DNA from: Candidatus Daviesbacteria bacterium | GTDB taxonomy: Bacteria > Patescibacteriota > Microgenomatia > Daviesbacterales > UBA10151 | NCBI GenBank assembly: GCA_030648645.1 | Contig: JAUSHL010000006.1 | Span: 1 to 39,255, forward strand | Length of the DNA stretch: 39,255 bases | Reading direction: 5' to 3' | Shown: one piece after another, positions 15,673 through 22,339 of the stretch | How the letters are laid out: each line of letters opens with the position of its first letter | Position numbering within the stretch: position 1 is the stretch's first letter | Translations under genes and position numbers: made by a program | Notes under the pieces: generated by a model | The model's database searches: none | What the model saw: the letters and a program-made list of their open reading frames with translations, nothing else | What the model was told of the DNA's origin: nothing

Positions 15673-16404
15673 TTAGTGTTTAATAATTTCAAAACCATAT
15701 CTTTGATTCACATGAATATTTCCTAAAGAAATATCTCTTTCAAGATAATGATAATCTAAATCTAATTTATCAAAGATCTCTTTATACCACGGTTCTCTAC
15801 CACTTTTCAGATTTGAAGCATCACCTATTAAAATAATACCATCAGGTTTTAATATTCTTAACATTTCTTTAATGGATTGTTCATATAATTCTCTATATTC
15901 TGGCTTCGAATAATGGAAAACAGCTAAATTATCTATTACTTCATCTACAGCATCATTAGGAATTGCCGACAAATCATGAGCAAATGCAGTAATAGCTTGC
16001 TTATCTATTTTTCTTAAACTTGCATCTATTGTCAACATATTAAATTCAGGATAGTATAAATCCCTCCAAAGTTTGATGGTTTCTCTTCTGTCATGAGTGA
16101 AAGATGAATTAGCTCCTACTGGATTTATGGGAATGATCATTGCATCTAATCCTTGTAACGCAACATCCAGAGCAAAACCAGTGAATCCAGATCCTACATC
16201 AGCTATTTTCTTCCCTTTAATATGTTTAATGAATTCCTCCGTGCTTGGAAATCCTAGACTTTTTGAATACATTGAAATATTTCTGGGTGTACTAGGAGCA
16301 CCCTCTAAAACTTCTTTTTCTAATCTTTGGATAGGTGTTAAATTAGTTGATTCTGAAGTTTTTGATTTAAGTCCCCATCCTGAAAACTCTGTATCATCGA
16401 ACAT
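15673..16404 (-). CDS. Class I SAM-dependent methyltransferase
   Basis: A 243-aa protein. Motif I is KIADVGSGFTGFALDVALQG (about residues 69-88), a post-I acidic strand is AMIIPINP, motif II is near AVDEVIDNLAVFHY, and the post-motif region MLRILKPDGIILIGDAS is typical of Methyltransf_11-like enzymes. The substrate is unknown. A promoter formed by repeat copy B (TTGCAA, 16 bases, TATAAA on the minus strand) lies about 50 bases upstream. It is a single gene between repeat blocks. Confidence 0.82.
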   Translation of the reverse strand: MFDDTEFSGWGLKSKTSESTNLTPIQRLEKEVLEGAPSTPRNISMYSKSLGFPSTEEFIKHIKGKKIADVGSGFTGFALDVALQGLDAMIIPINPVGANSSFTHDRRETIKLWRDLYYPEFNMLTIDASLRKIDKQAITAFAHDLSAIPNDAVDEVIDNLAVFHYSKPEYRELYEQSIKEMLRILKPDGIILIGDASNLKSGREPWYKEIFDKLDLDYHYLERDISLGNIHVNQRYGFEIIKH

Positions 16405-16452
16405 ATGATATTTATATCACTTTTTAATCCAAAATTCGAATCTTGTTTTTAA

Positions 16453-16480
16453 TTTATACCCAAAATACTCTAATTTGCAA
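16453..16480 (-). promoter_or_regulatory. Promoter for the methyltransferase, carried by repeat copy B
   Basis: On the minus strand TTGCAA (16480-16475), a 16-base spacer, then TATAAA (16458-16453). The equivalent end of copy C gives TTACAA, 16 bases, TATAAT in front of the acetyltransferase gene. Confidence 0.5.
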
Positions 16481-16561
16481 TTTTTAATCAACATTTTGGG
16501 TTCAAAATATTTAACGAGACCGCCAGCTGGCGGTTGCAAACTCGAGTTAAATTAGTTTACA
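16453..16561. repeat. 95-bp repeat, copy B, with a nested 14-bp palindrome
   Basis: Same element as 8139-8232 and 37055-37150, but interrupted by ACCGCCAGCTGGCG just before GTTGCAAACTCGAG. The other two copies read straight through this point. The nested palindrome has relatives at 38686-38701 and 39200-39215. Confidence 0.85.
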
Positions 16562-16654
16562 AGAAGAGAATTAATAGTTCGTAATTTAGTGTGTGATCGT
16601 CCAATGAAATGGTATGATGTGATATTGGTTTGATTAAAGAACTGCTGGTTAGAA

Positions 16655-16900
16655 TTATTTTGCTTTTGGAGTTACTAATTTGGACAATCTGGATTTGAGA
16701 CGAGCTGCTTTGTTGCGGTGAATTAAATTGGTTTTGGCTGCTTTATCTAAGGCTGAAAAAACAGCTGTTAAATTTTTAGCATTAGGAGTTTTTCTGGTAA
16801 TCTTAATTAGCTTTTTTAAAGCATTAGACTTGACTGCATTTCTTGCAGTTCTAATTTTATCTTTTCTAACCTTTTTTATAGCGCTTTTTATAATAGGCAT
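16655..16900 (-). CDS. rpsT: 30S ribosomal protein S20
   Basis: An 81-aa basic helical protein that begins MPIIKSAIKKVRKDKIRTARN and has the S20 pattern throughout, including NLIHRNKAARLKSRLSKL near the end. It binds 16S rRNA in the body of the small subunit. An AGGA about 7 bases before the ATG serves as ribosome binding site. The leader contains an exact 18-base repeat of the start region and a complementary segment (see 16888-16947), so expression is probably controlled at the level of start-site pairing. Confidence 0.95.
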   Translation of the reverse strand: MPIIKSAIKKVRKDKIRTARNAVKSNALKKLIKITRKTPNAKNLTAVFSALDKAAKTNLIHRNKAARLKSRLSKLVTPKAK

Positions 16901-16947
16901 AATTTCCTGATGCCTATTTCAAGCTTTGCTTATAATAGGCATAATTT
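16888..16947 (-). promoter_or_regulatory. rpsT leader: duplicated start region with a complementary segment
   Basis: AAATTATGCCTATTATAA occurs twice on the minus strand, at 16947-16930 and at 16905-16888, the second containing the true rpsT start. Between them AATAGGCAT (16918-16910) is perfectly complementary to ATGCCTATT in both copies. The middle segment can pair upstream (15-base loop) or downstream (9-base loop, masking the true AUG with the AGGA in the loop). The pairing is seen in the sequence; a regulatory switch is inference. Confidence 0.7.
16919..16942 (-). CDS. Leader mini-ORF mimicking the S20 start (MPIISKA)
   Basis: ATG at 16942, seven codons, TGA at 16921-16919. The peptide MPIISKA echoes S20's MPIIKSA. 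It lies in the first copy of the 18-base repeat. It could be a decoy start that recruits ribosomes, or just a by-product of the duplication. Confidence 0.5.
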   Translation of the reverse strand: MPIISKA

Positions 16948-16969
16948 TGTTCGGAGTAAGGAGTTGGGA

Positions 16970-17000
16970 GTTCGTAGTAATTACACAACGAACTACGAAC
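16970..17000. repeat. Inverted repeat between rpsT and murJ
   Basis: GTTCGTAGT and ACTACGAAC separated by 13 bases. It could form a hairpin in the 5' leader of rpsT. Confidence 0.55.
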
Positions 17001-17078
17001 ACTGAACCCAGAACTAATCATGTATCTTAACACAGGCTATAGCATTACTTCAAGTCTCTTTGATACAATCATTAAAGT

Positions 17079-18716
17079 ATGGTCAAAAATTTCCTCTCAC
17101 TTCTTTCCACAAGACAAACATCAATCTTATCCGGAGCTGTTGTTTTAATGGTCACGGTTTTTGCTTCCAAAATTTTGGGCTTAGTCAGAGACAGATTGCT
17201 TGCCCAATTTTTTGCTCCTGATCAATTGGCTGTTTTTTTGGCAGCTTTTAGATTACCCGATTTGTTGTTTCAATTACTTATTTTTGGAGCAATTTCTGTA
17301 GCTTTCATTCCTGTTTTTACAGATTATATTCACAAAAAAGGAGAGAAAGAAGCGTTTGCTTTTGCTTCAGATATTTTAAATATGGTACTTCTATTTTTTT
17401 CTATTGTTACTGTTATTGTCTTTTTTTTCTGTGGTCCGATTACTAATTTAATTGTTCCCGGTTTTACCGATTCACAAAAAGAATTAACCACAGCTTTGAC
17501 TCAGGTAATTTTATTGGGGCAGATTATTTTGGTCATCGGATCATTTTTTACCGGAATTTGTCAGTCCTATCAAAGATTTGTTGTACCTGCACTATCTTCT
17601 ATTCTTTATAATGTGGGGATCATTTTTGGGATTTTATTTTTAGTGCCTTACTGGGGTATTTTCGGACCGGCTTATGGAGTAATTATTGGAGCATCTTTGT
17701 ATGTTTTGGTGCAAATTCCGCTGGTTTCCTCCTTAGGTTTTAGACATCTTTTGAGATTAAACTTTCAAAGTTCCGGAATCCGTGAAGTTACCGGTATGAT
17801 GAGTATCAGAACATTGGGTATTGCCATGGAACAAATCAATGAAACTGTTGGTTTAATATTGGCCACCTTAATTACTACCTCTTCTGTCACTTTTTTAACT
17901 TTTGCTCAACACTTGCAAACTGTGCCAATCGGACTTTTTGGGGCAACACTGGCACAAGCAGCCTTACCGGTATTAGCGCGGGAAAACACTAAAGGGGAAA
18001 CTGCTTCTTTTAGAATTACTCTTTTGACTACGATGCATCAAATCATGTTTTTGTGTTTGCCGGCCACAGCTATTCTAATTGTGCTTCGCATTCCGGCTGT
18101 CAGATTGGTCTTTGGGGCTTCGCAGTTTAATTGGGAAGCGACTGTTCTAACAGGAAAAACTGTGGCCTTTCTGGCTTTAGGATTGGCTGCTCAGGCAGTC
18201 ATACTTTTGCTAGTTCGAGCTTTCTATGCTCTGAAAGATACCAGAACTCCGGTGATTGTGTCTGTGGTTACGGTAATTTTAAATGTAGGTTTAAGCTATT
18301 ACTTTGTGGTTATTGCGCATATGGAAGTTTGGAGTTTGGGTTTGGCTTATGCTATTACGGCTAATTTAGCCGTTTTGATGTTGCTTTACTTTTTGAATAG
18401 AAAAGTAGGAGGATTTGAAAGATTCAATCTTTTTATACCTGCTTTTAAAATGATTTTTTCAGCTTTAGTAGCAGCTGTGGCTTTATATCTACCAATTAAA
18501 TCTTTGGATCAGTTGGTTTTTGATACAACCAGAACTGTTAATTTAATTGTATTAACAGGTATTGCTTCTTTGTTTGGATTGACTGTTTATTTTGTGATGG
18601 TCTATTTATTAAAAGTTAAGGAATTGGAAACTTTTGGAGGAATGATTAAAAAGATTTATCATTTCCAATTTAAGTCAGAATCAAAAGAAATTATTGATGA
18701 TACAGGAACTGTCTAA
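17079..18716 (+). CDS. murJ: MurJ-type lipid II flippase
   Basis: A 545-aa membrane protein with about 14 hydrophobic segments, of the MviN/MurJ branch of the MOP superfamily. It opens TSILSGAVVLMVTVFASKILGLVRDRLLAQFF, and the next block FRLPDLLFQLLIFGAISVAFIPVF is a MurJ hallmark, as is AFYALKDTRTPVIVS in the middle. It flips lipid-linked peptidoglycan precursor across the membrane. TACAAT at 17064-17069 is 9 bases before the ATG. lepA follows on the same strand. The acidic tail ends ESKEIIDDTGTV. Confidence 0.95.
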   Translation: MVKNFLSLLSTRQTSILSGAVVLMVTVFASKILGLVRDRLLAQFFAPDQLAVFLAAFRLPDLLFQLLIFGAISVAFIPVFTDYIHKKGEKEAFAFASDILNMVLLFFSIVTVIVFFFCGPITNLIVPGFTDSQKELTTALTQVILLGQIILVIGSFFTGICQSYQRFVVPALSSILYNVGIIFGILFLVPYWGIFGPAYGVIIGASLYVLVQIPLVSSLGFRHLLRLNFQSSGIREVTGMMSIRTLGIAMEQINETVGLILATLITTSSVTFLTFAQHLQTVPIGLFGATLAQAALPVLARENTKGETASFRITLLTTMHQIMFLCLPATAILIVLRIPAVRLVFGASQFNWEATVLTGKTVAFLALGLAAQAVILLLVRAFYALKDTRTPVIVSVVTVILNVGLSYYFVVIAHMEVWSLGLAYAITANLAVLMLLYFLNRKVGGFERFNLFIPAFKMIFSALVAAVALYLPIKSLDQLVFDTTRTVNLIVLTGIASLFGLTVYFVMVYLLKVKELETFGGMIKKIYHFQFKSESKEIIDDTGTV

Positions 18717-18723
18717 TTTAAGG

Positions 18724-18729
18724 TACAAT
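18724..18729 (+). promoter_or_regulatory. Possible -10 box of the lepA leader
   Basis: TACAAT ends 7 bases before the ATG of the leader ORF at 18737, consistent with a leaderless start at that ATG. No good -35 was seen, so read-through from murJ is also possible. Confidence 0.35.
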
Positions 18730-18736
18730 ATGCCTC

Positions 18737-18820
18737 ATGAATATTAAGAATTTTTCCATCATAGGGCTACCTTCGCCTTTGGCGAACGATCCTGTAATCG
18801 AGAAGGAGTTTATTGTATGA
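18737..18820 (+). CDS. 27-aa lepA leader ORF whose first nine residues equal LepA's
   Basis: Encodes MNIKNFSIIGLPSPLANDPV, then IEKEFIV, and ends in a TGA that overlaps the lepA ATG (ATGA). Its first nine residues, MNIKNFSII, are identical to those of LepA, although 6 of the 27 bases differ, all at third codon positions. It contains a TTCGCC/GGCGAA hairpin (about 18771-18785) and the lepA ribosome binding site AAGGAG (18803-18808). Coupling of leader and lepA translation is likely. Whether the peptide itself matters is unknown. Confidence 0.6.
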   Translation: MNIKNFSIIGLPSPLANDPVIEKEFIV

Positions 18821-18843
18821 ATATAAAGAACTTCTCGATTATT
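18798..18843 (+). promoter_or_regulatory. Hairpin sequestering the lepA ribosome binding site
   Basis: TAATCGAGAAG, which runs into the AAGGAG ribosome binding site, is perfectly complementary (11 bases) to CTTCTCGATTA within codons 6-9 of lepA. The ATG lies in the loop. Translation of the leader ORF would open the stem. The matching part of the leader ORF, TTTTTCCATCA, could pair less well with the same segment (9 of 11, two of them G-U). Confidence 0.6.
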
Positions 18844-20742
18844 GCTCATGTTGATCATGGCAAATCAACTTTAGCGGATAGATTATTGGAAGTTACAGGA
18901 ACTATCACGGGTAATAAAATGCAACCACAACTGCTTGATTCTCTGGCATTGGAGCGCGAACGTGGAATCACTATCAAACTCGCTCCAGTCAGAATGAAGT
19001 ATAAATCATCTGTCATTGCGAGCACTTCGATGTCATTGCGAGCGGAGCGAAGCAATCTCAGTGTAAACTCCGCGAAGCAATCTGATGATGAGATTGCTTC
19101 GTCGTCCGGCTCTGCCGGAGCTCCTCGCAATGACGAAAAAGAATATACGCTGAATCTGATAGATACTCCCGGCCATGTGGATTTTTCTTATGAAGTATCG
19201 AGATCTTTGGCAGCGGTTGAGGGGGCAATATTGTTAGTGGATGCAACTTCTGGTATTCAGGCGCAAACTTTATCTCATGGTCTTTCGGCACTGGAACAAA
19301 ATTTAACTTTAATTCCGGTAATTAATAAGGTTGACTTGTTGTCAACCTTGCGATCACCTAACGGTGATCTAAAAATTGATTTTGAGCGTTTAGATGAAAT
19401 AAAAATACAGTTAATTGATACTTTTGGATTTTTGGAAGAGGAGATTTTATTAGTTTCAGGGAAAACAGGCAAAGGAGTAAAAGAGCTTTTGGAGGAAATT
19501 ATTAAAAGAGTGCCTTCGCCAAAAATAGATGATAAAAAACCACTCCGGGCTTTAATATTTGATTCTTTTTTTGATACTTATAAGGGGGTAGTGGCAGGAG
19601 TAAGAATAGTTGATGGGGAAGTGCCAAAAGTGGGCACAAAAATAAAATTTTTAGGGACAGGGGCAATTGGGGAAGTTTTAGAAAAAGGCTATTTTTCTCC
19701 CGGACTTACTCCTATCGAAGATCTAAAATCAGGAGAAATTGGCTATATCGCCACAGGTATTAAACAATCAGATCTTGTCAGAGTTGGCGACACAATATCA
19801 CACCCTCGGGGTGTGATAGAACCTTTACCTGGTTACAAGGAAGTAAAGCCAATGGTTTATGTGGGACTTTATCCAATTGAACAATCAGAATTTTTGGAAC
19901 TTAAAGAGGTTTTAAATAAATTTAGATTAACTGATCCGGCTTTTACTTATGTTCCGGAAAATTCCCAAGCCTTGGGAGCTGGATTTAGATGTGGATTTTT
20001 AGGATTACTTCATGCAGAGGTGGTTCAACAAAGATTATCGGAGGAATTTAATATTGATCTTTTGGCCACCACGCCATCAGTTGAATATTTAGTTGAAGAT
20101 GTCCCAATAACCAATCCTGCAGATCTTCCTCAAGGCGAGAACATTAAAGATTTAAAGGAACCTTGGGTAAAGTTGAGAATTTTTACTCCGCAAGAGTTTA
20201 TTGGGGGGATTATGGACTTGGTTTCAGAAAAAAGAGGAATTTTTCAAAATCAAACTTACTTTGGAAATCAGGTGGAATTACTTTATGAAATGCCACTTTC
20301 AGAAATGATCACTGATTTTTATGATAAATTAAAATCAGTGTCATCAGGATTTGCTTCATTGGATTGGGACTTTTTAGAATTTCGGGAAATTGATGCAGTG
20401 AGAGTTGATATTTTGGTAGGAGGAGAAAAAGTTGATGCATTGTCGACGATTATTGTAAGATCAAGAGCAGAAAGTGTGGGCAGAAGATTAGTTAGTAAAT
20501 TAAAAGATGTATTACCAAGGCAAAATTTTGAAATTGCACTTCAGGCAATAGTTGGGGGTAAAATTATTGCCCGTGAGACAATTTCTCCTTTTCGCAAAGA
20601 TGTGATAGCAAAGCTTTATGGAGGGGACAGAACCAGAAAAGATAAGCTTTTAGATAAGCAGAAAAAAGGGAAAAAGAAAATGAAAATGATAGGACGTGTT
20701 GAAATTCCTCAGGAGGCTTTTTTAAGTATTTTAAAAAGTTAA
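18817..20742 (+). CDS. lepA: Elongation factor 4 (LepA) with repeat-derived insertions
   Basis: A 641-aa translational GTPase, about 40 aa longer than usual. G1 AHVDHGKSTLADRL, G2 RERGITIKLAPV, G3 DTPGHVDFSYEVSRSL, G4 NKVD and G5 SGKTGKG are all present, followed by domain II and the C-terminal LepA domain (GGKIIARETISPFRKDVIAKLYGGD). It acts on stalled or mistranslocated ribosomes. Three repeat-like stretches are in frame: about 41 residues between G2 and G3 (19013-19133), LLSTLRSPNGDLK right after G4 (19327-19369), and SHPRGVIEP (19796-19818), which is spelled by a REP palindrome. The start at 18817 has the AAGGAG site. Confidence 0.95.
   Translation: MNIKNFSIIAHVDHGKSTLADRLLEVTGTITGNKMQPQLLDSLALERERGITIKLAPVRMKYKSSVIASTSMSLRAERSNLSVNSAKQSDDEIASSSGSAGAPRNDEKEYTLNLIDTPGHVDFSYEVSRSLAAVEGAILLVDATSGIQAQTLSHGLSALEQNLTLIPVINKVDLLSTLRSPNGDLKIDFERLDEIKIQLIDTFGFLEEEILLVSGKTGKGVKELLEEIIKRVPSPKIDDKKPLRALIFDSFFDTYKGVVAGVRIVDGEVPKVGTKIKFLGTGAIGEVLEKGYFSPGLTPIEDLKSGEIGYIATGIKQSDLVRVGDTISHPRGVIEPLPGYKEVKPMVYVGLYPIEQSEFLELKEVLNKFRLTDPAFTYVPENSQALGAGFRCGFLGLLHAEVVQQRLSEEFNIDLLATTPSVEYLVEDVPITNPADLPQGENIKDLKEPWVKLRIFTPQEFIGGIMDLVSEKRGIFQNQTYFGNQVELLYEMPLSEMITDFYDKLKSVSSGFASLDWDFLEFREIDAVRVDILVGGEKVDALSTIIVRSRAESVGRRLVSKLKDVLPRQNFEIALQAIVGGKIIARETISPFRKDVIAKLYGGDRTRKDKLLDKQKKGKKKMKMIGRVEIPQEAFLSILKS
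19013..19133. repeat. GTCATTGCGAG-type element in the lepA G domain
   Basis: Starts TGTCATTGCGAGCACTTCG and restarts TGTCATTGCGAGCGGAGCG 18 bases later, so the left end is partly doubled. It ends CTCCTCGCAATGACG, with a TCCGGC/GCCGGA hairpin. It is in frame in the loop between switch I and DTPGH. Confidence 0.85.
19327..19369. repeat. Two adjacent hairpins after the lepA G4 motif
   Basis: AAGGTTGAC/GTCAACCTT around TTGTT (19327-19349), then GATCACC/GGTGATC around TAAC (19352-19369). Both are perfect. The first arm is the codons for the conserved KVD itself. Confidence 0.7.
19796..19818. repeat. REP palindrome copy 2, inside lepA
   Basis: Arms TATCACACCC and GGGTGTGATA around TCG. It is in frame in the variable stretch before LPGYKEVKPMVY, so the family motif is intact. 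Confidence 0.75.
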
Positions 20743-20746
20743 TCAT

Positions 20747-21079
20747 ATGAGCGAGATAAAAAATTATTTATTCGGGGTTATCAGAATTGAATATCAAACT
20801 GAAGCTGATCAACTAACTGCTCTTGCAACAATTGTAAGAAAAAAACAGGCATTTGAAATTGAGAGTGGTTATAGAAGATCAGATTCTACTGGCAATTTTC
20901 TTTTAGCAGTAGCACATGGAGGTTATATCCATGATGAGAGCATTGTCAAACAGGCTGGTTTTAAATCTAGGTTGATAGGATTATTGTGGTGGCGAAGAAC
21001 AGGTTTGCTACCCTTGAATTTACCTGATGAATTTGGGAGAAAATATTTGCAAAATAGCTACTGTGTAGATGATAGTTAA
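20747..21079 (+). CDS. hypothetical protein, 110 aa
   Basis: Not recognised. It starts 4 bases after the lepA stop, so it is probably cotranscribed. No membrane segment. A central helix-like region, ADQLTALATIVRKKQAFEIESGYRRS, is followed by a Trp/Arg-rich piece, RLIGLLWWRRTGLLPLNLPDEFG. Composition is normal for the window. It is followed by repeats of the TTTAGCTTGACACC type. Confidence 0.55.
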   Translation: MSEIKNYLFGVIRIEYQTEADQLTALATIVRKKQAFEIESGYRRSDSTGNFLLAVAHGGYIHDESIVKQAGFKSRLIGLLWWRRTGLLPLNLPDEFGRKYLQNSYCVDDS

Positions 21080-21088
21080 TAATCAAAG

Positions 21089-21160
21089 TTTAGCTTGACA
21101 CCTTTTAGCTTGACACCTTTAAGGTGGACGCCTAAACAATATTCCACCTCGGGGGTGGGA
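21089..21160. repeat. TTTAGCTTGACACC repeat downstream of the RelE module
   Basis: AGTTTAGCTTGACACC twice in tandem (21087-21111), CCTTTAAGGTGG, CGCCTAAA, then the palindrome ATTCCACCTCGGGGGTGGGA. The same TTTAGCTTGACACC..GGTGGACGCCTAAA block lies on the other side of the module at 21781-21865. Confidence 0.75.
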
Positions 21161-21169
21161 TGTCAGAAG

Positions 21170-21427
21170 CTAATTATATGTTTGAGTAGTGCGGCGTGCT
21201 ACTTCGGCAATTTTTATTATTTTTTCTGTATCATCTACTCCGAAGAAAATTCTATACTCCCCAGCTCGTAAGCGGTACACATCAGGTTTAGTAGTTTCTA
21301 GCTTAATACCAAACTGACGGGGATTTTCTAGAATAGATTCAATTTTTTTTAGGATTTTAATTTGTTCTTTTTTAGGGAATTTTTTTATTTCTTTTTCAAA
21401 ACGACGAGTATAAACGGGTCGGTACAT
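21170..21427 (-). CDS. RelE/ParE-type toxin
   Basis: An 85-aa protein: YTRRFEKEIKKFPKKEQIKILKKIESILENP, then VYRLRAGEYRIFFGVDDTEKIIKIAEVARRTTQTYN. This is the RelE fold pattern, with a basic helix, the LRAGEYRIFF strand and a C-terminal RRTTxxY. RelE toxins cut mRNA at the ribosome. Its start lies one base after the stop of the Phd-type antitoxin gene, so the order is antitoxin first. Confidence 0.88.
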   Translation of the reverse strand: MYRPVYTRRFEKEIKKFPKKEQIKILKKIESILENPRQFGIKLETTKPDVYRLRAGEYRIFFGVDDTEKIIKIAEVARRTTQTYN

Positions 21428-21428
21428 T

Positions 21429-21728
21429 TTAAATCCCCAGATTCTTTTTTAGTTGTTCGTGAGAAATACCTTTTCCTTCATCAATTTCCCTTAATCCTTT
21501 ATAAACAGATTCAATAAAGCCAGGTTTTTGTAAATCACTTAAAGTTTCATATAAATTCAAGTATGATTCCAAGTCAATTAACACAGCTTGTGGCATACCA
21601 TGCTGGGTTACTACCAGTTCTCCTCCTTCTTTAGGAAGTCTATCCAAGACGTCGCTTAATTGACGACGCAATTCGTCTATACCTATAAATTTCTTTTGTA
21701 AAACCTCAGCTAAATCTAATGTTTGCAT
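21429..21728 (-). CDS. Phd/YefM-type antitoxin
   Basis: A 99-aa protein with FIGIDELRRQLSDVLDRLPKEGGELVVTQHGMPQAVLIDLESYLNLYETL, the Phd/YefM DNA-binding and dimerisation domain, and a C-terminal tail that would wrap the toxin (ESVYKGLREIDEGKGISHEQLKKNLGI). It is expected to repress its own promoter. It pairs with the RelE toxin downstream, and the module is bracketed by related TTTAGCTTGACACC repeats. Confidence 0.88.
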   Translation of the reverse strand: MQTLDLAEVLQKKFIGIDELRRQLSDVLDRLPKEGGELVVTQHGMPQAVLIDLESYLNLYETLSDLQKPGFIESVYKGLREIDEGKGISHEQLKKNLGI

Positions 21729-22030
21729 GATGTAATCCTATCGTATTCCTAATGTTTTGTCAAGATATTGTTTAAAAAAGTTTAGCTTGACACCGCGTCA
21801 AACGCGGTTAGTCGAGTTTGACTCGACACCTTTTAGCTTGACACCTTTAAGGTGGACGCCTAAATATTTATTACAGATCAGGGGCACAACTGATCGCATT
21901 AGATCGAAGATCGCAAGTTCTGCTTATAGCTTATAGCGACTGATTGTACCATTTCTGAGCTTAATTCAAATTTTTGAGGTTGATTTTAATTTAATTTTGG
22001 AGTAAATTACGGGGACGATATTTTATAATT
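21729..22030. repeat. Intergenic block of stacked palindromes
   Basis: 302 bases without a gene. It contains TTTAGCTTGACACC, ACCGCG/CGCGGT around TCAAA, GTCGAGT/ACTCGAC around TTG, a second TTTAGCTTGACACC, CACCTTTAAGGTGG, GATCAG..CTGATC near 21876-21894, GATCGAAGATCGC, and TGCTTATAGC/GCTTATAGCG. An AT-rich promoter-like region with TATAAT at 22024-22029 precedes the next gene. Confidence 0.65.
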
Positions 22031-22288
22031 ATGACAGAAGTAAATAAATTTCTTGGTATAACAATAGTGAAAGAAACCCGTCAGGAAAGACAACAAAGAG
22101 TTGAAGTACTGTCTCGTGCATCAAATGAATTGGCAAATGGATTGCCCAATGGTCTACCTGATGCCGATCGTTTTATCTGGGATGAACGAAAAAGACTTTC
22201 TCACAGAATAGAATTTTTGGATGGATCTATTTGTCATTTTGGTTTAAGACGTTGGCAATTAATTATTACTATCTTAAAACAGGTCTGA
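22031..22288 (+). CDS. hypothetical protein, 85 aa
   Basis: Not recognised. It has a basic helical N-terminal half (ETRQERQQRVEVLSRASNELANGL) and a C-terminal half FIWDERKRLSHRIEFLDGSICHFGLRRWQLIITILKQV. TATAAT lies one base before the ATG, so either the transcript starts inside the reading frame or the true start is further in. It stands alone. Confidence 0.45.
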   Translation: MTEVNKFLGITIVKETRQERQQRVEVLSRASNELANGLPNGLPDADRFIWDERKRLSHRIEFLDGSICHFGLRRWQLIITILKQV

Positions 22289-22339
22289 AAAATTTACCGG
22301 TTGATTTATAGACACTCAAGTTTTAAAATCTCATTTATC

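Noticed and set aside
14890-16618. CRISPR array
   Set aside because: Repeats are few, irregularly spaced and palindromic, and there are no unique spacers of equal length or cas genes.
18855-19472. Open frames on the minus strand inside lepA
   Set aside because: They are antisense readings of the repeat insertion and the G domain (LRGAPAEPDDE and similar), a common false product of these elements.
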